10,742 nt of DNA from positions 1 through 10,742 of the forward strand of contig CABUOH010000021.1 in assembly GCA_902493085.1 (NCBI GenBank), given 5' to 3'. Within the stretch, counting starts at the first letter, position 1. Each line of letters begins with the position of its first letter. This document shows, piece by piece, positions 7,057 to 10,742 of this stretch. The notes under the pieces were generated by a model that worked only from the letters and a program-made list of their open reading frames with translations, had not been told where the DNA came from and searched no databases. A program made the position numbers and the translations under genes. This DNA is from an uncultured Sutterella sp. Its GTDB lineage: Bacteria; Pseudomonadota; Gammaproteobacteria; Burkholderiales; Burkholderiaceae_F.

Positions 7057-7095
7057 CGCGCCCGCCCGGACTTGCTGTCGGGCGGGCGCGTTTTT
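7057..7095 (+). terminator. Strong Rho-independent terminator after fba
   Basis: CGCGCCCGCCCG (7057-7068) and CGGGCGGGCGCG (7079-7090) form a perfect 12-bp GC stem around a 10-base loop, followed by five T (7091-7095). It begins 33 bases after the fba stop. Confidence 0.93.
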
Positions 7096-7104
7096 ACCTT
7101 CATC

Positions 7105-7524
7105 ATGACCGCAACCAATCCTCAAGACAAGAACGCCGCCGACCTCAAAGGCAAGAAGGGGCTTCGCCGCCTCATCAACGCTGCGGGCTACTCCATGAAG
7201 GGCCTGCGTGCTGCCTACCGGAATGAAGCCGCCTTCCGCGAAGAGGTGCTCCTCGCCAGCGTTCTCATTCCAACCGCATTCCTGCTTCGGCTCCCTGCAG
7301 TAGAAACGGTTCTTCTCATCGGCTCAGTTCTGCTGCTGATGCTCGTCGAAATCCTCAATTCCGCCATTGAAGCCGTCGTTGACCGCATCGGCCCCGAACT
7401 TCATCCTTTGAGTGGTCGAGCCAAGGACCTTGGCAGCGCCGCCGTCTTCATTGCGATGGGCATTCTGGGGGCAACATGGCTCCTCATCGCCGTACCTGCG
7501 CTCTGGTCGATGATTTCAAGCTGA
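7105..7524 (+). CDS. dgkA: Diacylglycerol kinase DgkA
   Basis: A 139-residue inner-membrane enzyme that phosphorylates diacylglycerol to phosphatidic acid, recycling the diacylglycerol released when periplasmic glucans or lipid A are decorated. Conserved blocks: INAAGYSMKGLRAAYRNEAAFREE (24-47) and VEILNSAIEAVVDRIG (81-96), with the active-site residues Glu82, Asn85 and Glu89 in the second block, then HPLSGRAKDLGSAAV (100-114). Three membrane spans are seen at about 48-64, 66-90 and 110-133, as in E. coli DgkA. The N-terminal 20 residues are a Lys-rich extension relative to E. coli. The ATG at 7105 is preferred; a TTG at 7072 in frame lies inside the terminator loop. There is no Shine-Dalgarno sequence before 7105, and the gene starts 9 bases after the fba terminator T-run, so expression may depend on read-through. 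Confidence 0.93.
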   Translation: MTATNPQDKNAADLKGKKGLRRLINAAGYSMKGLRAAYRNEAAFREEVLLASVLIPTAFLLRLPAVETVLLIGSVLLLMLVEILNSAIEAVVDRIGPELHPLSGRAKDLGSAAVFIAMGILGATWLLIAVPALWSMISS

Positions 7525-7543
7525 GCAACCTTTGCCGTTCCTC

Positions 7544-7605
7544 ATGCCGACCTAGCCAAATCCACTAGTCCAAACGCGTGGATCACAGATGATCGGCATT
7601 ACAAT
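7544..7605 (+). promoter_or_regulatory. Nested inverted repeats and -10 candidate upstream of purC
   Basis: The outer repeat ATGCCGA (7544-7550) / TCGGCAT (7593-7599) encloses the inner repeat ATCCAC (7560-7565) / GTGGAT (7578-7583), with exactly 9 unpaired bases on each side between them. The outer right arm abuts TACAAT (7600-7605), a possible -10 for purC; no good -35 is seen. There is no T-run, so this is not a terminator for dgkA. Confidence 0.35.
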
Positions 7606-7652
7606 GAGGTCACCCTATTTCAGTTAACCATCTCTCAAAGGGAGATTTCAAC

Positions 7653-8546
7653 ATGGCTGGTCTTTCTCAGATCAACATTCCCTCCTTGAAGAAGCTCTAT
7701 TCTGGCAAGGTGCGCGACACGTTCGCCGTCGACGACGACAAGCTTCTCATCGTCGCAAGCGACCGCATCTCCGCATTCGACGTCATTTTGGGCGACCCGA
7801 TTCCGGGCAAGGGCAAGGTGCTCACTGCAATTACCGACTTCTGGTTCAAGGAGCTTGAAGGCGTTTGTCCGAACCACCTGACCGGCATCGACCCCGAATC
7901 CGTCGTCAAGCCGGAAGAGGTGCCGATGGTCAAGGGACGTTCCTGCGTTGCCATGCGCCTCAAGCCCATTCTGATCGAGTGCGTCGCCCGCGGCTACCTC
8001 ATCGGCGGCGGCTGGAAGGACTACTGCGCCACGGGCTGCGTCTGCGGCATTAAGCTCCCTGAAGGCCTCCAGATGGGGCAAAAGCTTCCTGAACCGATCT
8101 TCACGCCAGCCGCCAAGGCTGAAGTCGGCACGCATGACGAAAACATTTCCTTCGAACGCGTCGTCGAACTCTACGGAAAGGAAATCGCAGAAAAGATCCG
8201 CGACTACACGCTTGAACTTTATCGCCGCGCCTCCGAATATGCAGCCACGAAGGGCATCATCATCGCCGACACGAAGTTCGAATTCGGCCTTGACGAAGAA
8301 GGCACCGTGCGCCTGATGGATGAAGTCTGCACGCCGGACTCCAGCCGTTTCTGGCCGGCCGACCAGTACACCGTCGGCGTTTCCCCTCCCAGCTATGACA
8401 AGCAGTTCATTCGCGACTGGCTTGAAGCCCAGCCCTGGGACAAGACCCCGCCTGCTCCGAAGGTGCCGTCGGAAGTCATCGAGAAGACTTCTGACAAGTA
8501 CCGTGAAGCTCTGCGCCGTCTTGCCGAAACGGACATTGAACCGTAA
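7653..8546 (+). CDS. purC: SAICAR synthetase (PurC)
   Basis: A 297-residue phosphoribosylaminoimidazole-succinocarboxamide synthase. It joins CAIR and aspartate with ATP hydrolysis to make SAICAR in de novo IMP synthesis. Motifs: LYSGKVRD (15-22), SDRISAFD (36-43), PGKGKVLT (51-58), ECVARGYLIGGGWKDY (109-124), EPIFTPAAKAEVGTHDENI (147-165), IIIADTKFEFG (202-212) and LMDEVCTPDSSRFW (221-234). The length fits the longer form of about 290-300 residues (yeast-like and in many proteobacteria), not the short form of about 240 residues seen in E. coli. The start at 7653 has AAGGGAG (7638-7644) 8 bases upstream. The gene is followed by its own hairpin and then purE, which acts just before it in the pathway. 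Confidence 0.97.
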   Translation: MAGLSQINIPSLKKLYSGKVRDTFAVDDDKLLIVASDRISAFDVILGDPIPGKGKVLTAITDFWFKELEGVCPNHLTGIDPESVVKPEEVPMVKGRSCVAMRLKPILIECVARGYLIGGGWKDYCATGCVCGIKLPEGLQMGQKLPEPIFTPAAKAEVGTHDENISFERVVELYGKEIAEKIRDYTLELYRRASEYAATKGIIIADTKFEFGLDEEGTVRLMDEVCTPDSSRFWPADQYTVGVSPPSYDKQFIRDWLEAQPWDKTPPAPKVPSEVIEKTSDKYREALRRLAETDIEP

Positions 8547-8569
8547 CCCGCATCCCTTGCGATGACGCT

Positions 8570-8610
8570 AAAGGACCGACAGTCTTCATGCCTGCCGGTC
8601 CTTTCTTGTC
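8570..8610 (+). terminator. Probable terminator after purC
   Basis: AAAGGACCG (8570-8578) pairs perfectly with CGGTCCTTT (8596-8604), with CAG/CTG (8580-8582, 8592-8594) extending the stem inside. The tail TTTCTTGTCT is T-rich but interrupted, so termination may be partial. Confidence 0.6.
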
Positions 8611-8704
8611 TATACTCATAAGCTCTGAGGAACGAGAGGAAAGCGCGGCTTTCCTGTCGTTCTTTTATGTTTTTGTTTTTTGATTTTTACAGCGAGGTTA
8701 TCCA
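8611..8704 (+). promoter_or_regulatory. purE leader: -10 candidate and terminator-like hairpin (possible attenuator)
   Basis: TATACT (8611-8616) is a plausible -10, though its -35 region is weak. Downstream, the 14-base arms 8630-8643 and 8649-8662 pair with a single G/G mismatch around the loop CGCGG. A U-rich tail from 8663 to 8688 follows, made of T-runs of 4, 5, 6 and 5. The structure ends about 16-40 bases before the purE ATG. Its position after a promoter and before the gene suits transcription attenuation or the 3' end of a short RNA. GAGG at 8694-8697 is the purE ribosome-binding site. Confidence 0.5.
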
Positions 8705-9202
8705 ATGACTGACGCCGTCAAGCCGATCGTCGGCATCGTGATGGGAAGCAATTCCGACTGGGAAGTGATGAAGAATGCCGCCGAAATGCTCAAGGCTTTC
8801 GACATCCCGTTCGAAGCCCGCGTCGTTAGCGCCCACCGCATGCCTGATGAAATGTTCGAGTATGCAGAAACAGCCCGCAACCGCGGCATTCGCGTCATCA
8901 TTGCGGGCGCAGGCGGTGCCGCTCACCTGCCCGGCATGATTGCTGCCAAATGCACCCTGCCCGTCTGCGGCGTCCCCGTCCCCTCCAAGTACCTCCGCGG
9001 TCAGGACAGCCTCTACTCCATCGTTCAAATGCCCAAAGGCGTGCCTGTTGCCACCTTCGCCATCGGCGAAGCCGGAGCTGCCAACGCCGCCCTTTACGCC
9101 GCCCAGATTCTCTCTGTCACGGATGACGGCATCGCCCGAAAGCTGGCCGATTTCCGAATTGCCCAGAACGCCAAGGCTCGTGCCATGGAGCTCCCGCTTT
9201 AA
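8705..9202 (+). CDS. purE: N5-CAIR mutase (PurE, class I)
   Basis: A 165-residue enzyme that converts N5-carboxyaminoimidazole ribonucleotide to 4-carboxyaminoimidazole ribonucleotide in purine synthesis; it forms an octamer in the cytoplasm. Motifs: GIVMGSNSDWEVM (10-22), VVSAHRMP (40-47, active-site His44) and AGAGGAAHLPGM (67-78), then LPVCGVPVPSK (85-95). These are the usual class I PurE residues; the class assignment also follows from purK next door, which supplies the N5-CAIR substrate. The ATG at 8705 has GAGG at 8694-8697, 7 bases upstream. It is complete and of normal length. Confidence 0.97.
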   Translation: MTDAVKPIVGIVMGSNSDWEVMKNAAEMLKAFDIPFEARVVSAHRMPDEMFEYAETARNRGIRVIIAGAGGAAHLPGMIAAKCTLPVCGVPVPSKYLRGQDSLYSIVQMPKGVPVATFAIGEAGAANAALYAAQILSVTDDGIARKLADFRIAQNAKARAMELPL

Positions 9203-9221
9203 GCGCGGCTGAAGAAAGACA

Positions 9222-9413
9222 ATGACCTTGTCCGGGAAAGGCACCGGCACCTGGAAATGGCCTGAGAACCGTCCGAAAGCCTTAAAGTCTCGTGCCGAAG
9301 CCGAAAACGGAAGCCAAGAGGGCATCATCAGCCGCAACACATCAACTACGCAAGGAGAACGGCGCCTTGCCCTTCTGTCCCACGACGGAAGCCGGCGCGC
9401 CGCATTTCTATGA
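9222..9413 (+). CDS. Possible small ORF in the purE-purK spacer
   Basis: A 63-codon frame fills nearly all of the 207-base gap between purE (stop 9202) and purK. It starts at ATG 9222, preceded by the purine-rich GAAGAAAGAC, and its TGA (9411-9413) overlaps the purK ATG (9410-9412) as ATGA. The product would be basic, Ser/Thr-rich and hydrophilic, with no motif or membrane segment that I recognise. The overlap and the lack of a purK Shine-Dalgarno sequence suggest translational coupling. The residue make-up also fits chance reading of spacer DNA. It should be treated as a hypothesis. Confidence 0.25.
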   Translation: MTLSGKGTGTWKWPENRPKALKSRAEAENGSQEGIISRNTSTTQGERRLALLSHDGSRRAAFL

Positions 9414-10582
9414 ATGTCAATAAAGTTCTGATGCCGGGCGAAACGCTCGGCCTGATGGGCGGCGGTCAGCTCGGCCGCATGTTCGCCCAGGCCGCCGCAA
9501 CGATGGGCTATCACGTCGTCGTGCTGGAACCCGGCAAGGCCTGCCCAGCCGGCGAGGTCTCCCGAGAACAGATCGAAACCAGGTATGACGATGAAGCCGA
9601 GCTCGCCGCACTCTGCGGCAAAGTCAAAGCCGTCACGACCGAGTTTGAAAACGTTCCGGCTCCCTCTCTGGAATTCCTCGAAAAGGCCGATCTTCGCGTC
9701 TGCCCGCCATCCTCCGCCGTTGCCGTCACGCAGGACCGCATCGTCGAAAAGCGGTTCGTCTCTCAGACGGCCGGCGTACCCGTTGCTCCGCATGCCGCTG
9801 TTCGCTGCGACGCCGACATTGAGGCGCTTGACGCCTCGCTCCTGCCCGGCATTCTCAAAACCGCACGCCTCGGCTACGACGGCAAGGGCCAGGCTCGGGT
9901 CAACACGATCGAAGACGTTCGAAAGGCTTTCCATGATTTCGGATCCGTGGACTGCGTGCTCGAAAAGCGTCTAGCCCTCAAGCTCGAGGTTTCCGTCATC
10001 GTGGCCCGAAACTCGCAGGGTGAGACGGCCACGTTCCCCGTTTCCGAGAACGTTCACCGCAACGGGATTCTCGCCATTTCCGTTCTCCCAGCCCGCATCG
10101 ACGAAGAGACGGCCATGCGCGCCCGGGGCTACGCCGCTCAGATCGCCCGCGCACTGAACTATGTCGGCGTACTTTGCGTCGAGCTTTTCATCCTTGAAGA
10201 CGGCACGATTCTCGTCAATGAGCTTGCGCCCCGCCCGCACAACTCCGGCCACGCCACAATCGACGCATGCGTCACGAGCCAGTACGAACAACAGGTTCGC
10301 ACGATGGCCGGCCTTGCGCTCGGCTCCACGGAGCAGCACTCCTACGCCGTCATGCTCAACATCCTCGGCGACGAATGGTTCGACGAACAGGACGTCAAGC
10401 GCGAACCCGACTGGGCCGGCGTCACAGCCGTTCCCGGCGCAAAGCTCCACATCTACGGCAAAGCCGACGCCCGTCGCGGCCGCAAAATGGGACACGTGAC
10501 CTGCATCGGCAAGAGCGCAGCGGAGGCCATGGCGCGCGCTCAAGAAGTTGCCCGCATTCTTCATCTTCCGGAGCCGGACTGA
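9410..10582 (+). CDS. purK: N5-CAIR synthetase (PurK)
   Basis: A 390-residue ATP-grasp enzyme that makes N5-CAIR from AIR, bicarbonate and ATP, feeding PurE. Motifs: GLMGGGQLGRM (14-24, N-terminal nucleotide-binding fold), TEFENVP (77-83), KTARLGYDGKGQ (150-161, the flexible ATP-grasp loop), VELF (257-260, Glu258 a likely metal ligand), NELAPRPHNSGH (270-281) and GHVT (361-364). The length is typical. Two starts are possible: ATG 9410, and ATG 9431, which gives MPGETLGLMGGG. Neither has a clear Shine-Dalgarno sequence; the nearest good one, AAGGAG at 9352-9357, is too far away. ATG 9410 is preferred for its ATGA overlap with an upstream small frame, with modest certainty. sua5 starts 1 base after the stop. 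Confidence 0.96.
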   Translation: MNVNKVLMPGETLGLMGGGQLGRMFAQAAATMGYHVVVLEPGKACPAGEVSREQIETRYDDEAELAALCGKVKAVTTEFENVPAPSLEFLEKADLRVCPPSSAVAVTQDRIVEKRFVSQTAGVPVAPHAAVRCDADIEALDASLLPGILKTARLGYDGKGQARVNTIEDVRKAFHDFGSVDCVLEKRLALKLEVSVIVARNSQGETATFPVSENVHRNGILAISVLPARIDEETAMRARGYAAQIARALNYVGVLCVELFILEDGTILVNELAPRPHNSGHATIDACVTSQYEQQVRTMAGLALGSTEQHSYAVMLNILGDEWFDEQDVKREPDWAGVTAVPGAKLHIYGKADARRGRKMGHVTCIGKSAAEAMARAQEVARILHLPEPD

Positions 10583-10583
10583 G

Positions 10584-10742
10584 ATGAGCGAGACTCCTCC
10601 CCTTGACGAAGTCAAAATCGCCGAAGCCGTCCGCATCCTTGAGGCGGGCGGCCTTGTCGCCATGCCGACCGAGACCGTCTACGGTCTGGCTGCCGACGCG
10701 GACAACGAATCCGCCGTGCTCTCCACCTACGCAGCTAAGGGG
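10584..10742 (+). CDS. sua5: Threonylcarbamoyl-AMP synthase (Sua5/TsaC), 5' end only
   Basis: The first 53 codons of a YrdC/Sua5-domain protein, cut by the window edge. The visible part contains AVRILEAGGLVAMPTETVYGLAADA (about 15-39) and TYAAKG (48-53). These are the signature substrate-binding segments of the family that makes threonylcarbamoyl-AMP from threonine, bicarbonate and ATP, the first step of t6A synthesis. It cannot be seen whether the protein is the short TsaC form or the longer Sua5 form with an extra C-terminal domain. The ATG at 10584 lies one base after the purK stop, with GGAG at 10570-10573 inside purK as a ribosome-binding site. It is therefore very probably co-transcribed with purK. 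Confidence 0.92.
   Translation, partial: MSETPPLDEVKIAEAVRILEAGGLVAMPTETVYGLAADADNESAVLSTYAAKG

Noticed and set aside
5938..7125. A 395-codon open frame on the minus strand, opposite fba
   Set aside because: It mirrors fba almost exactly, has no recognisable domain, and is explained by codon bias in a GC-rich gene that avoids stop codons on the opposite strand. fba on the plus strand is unmistakable.
8687..9934. A 415-codon open frame on the minus strand, across purE, the spacer and part of purK
   Set aside because: It runs antisense to two clear enzymes and shows no domain or plausible start signal. It is a composition effect, although its passing through the spacer without a stop is mildly curious.
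1..10742. A search for CRISPR arrays, insertion sequences, toxin-antitoxin pairs, phage or secretion genes
   Set aside because: No regularly spaced direct repeats, transposase or integrase motifs, terminal inverted repeats or defence-type domains were found. All long coding regions are accounted for by housekeeping or envelope genes.

Overview
The window reads as a chromosomal segment of a betaproteobacterium of the order Burkholderiales. The order fba, purC, purE, purK, sua5 and the class II aldolase fit that order. The host-associated Sutterellaceae are a reasonable guess, because the exported nitroreductase-like protein resembles proteins common in gut anaerobes. The family-level placement is inference. 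Base composition is moderately GC-rich and even, with no transposase, integrase, CRISPR array or prophage gene.

Left part (1-3500): the 3' end of tmRNA (ssrA) with its terminator, a 188-base gap without a gene, a large AsmA-like DUF748 envelope protein (330-2786), a two-way terminator hairpin, and a convergent gene for a signal-peptide-bearing nitroreductase-family protein (2871-3500, minus).

Middle (3501-5787): tRNA-Thr(CGU) on the minus strand with a strong terminator. Divergently placed is a tight two-gene unit, tsaE-amiC, joined by a TAATG overlap. tsaE serves t6A tRNA modification and amiC encodes a Tat-exported cell-wall amidase.

Right part (5788-10742): class II fructose-bisphosphate aldolase closed by a very strong terminator, then dgkA (diacylglycerol kinase) starting only 9 bases past the terminator T-run. 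purC, purE and purK follow, and the start of sua5/tsaC is cut by the window edge. PurK and PurE together convert AIR to CAIR, and PurC makes SAICAR from it, so three consecutive IMP-pathway steps are clustered. The three genes are separated by leaders and spacers, so they need not form one simple operon. purK and sua5 are only 1 base apart.

Most of the content is housekeeping, and I see no clearly new multi-gene system. The parts worth a second look are non-coding or contextual: a terminator-like hairpin with a long U-rich tail in the purE leader, dyads at the fba and purC starts, a 207-base purE-purK spacer holding a small ORF that ends on the purK start codon, and tRNA-Thr facing tsaE across overlapping -35 elements.
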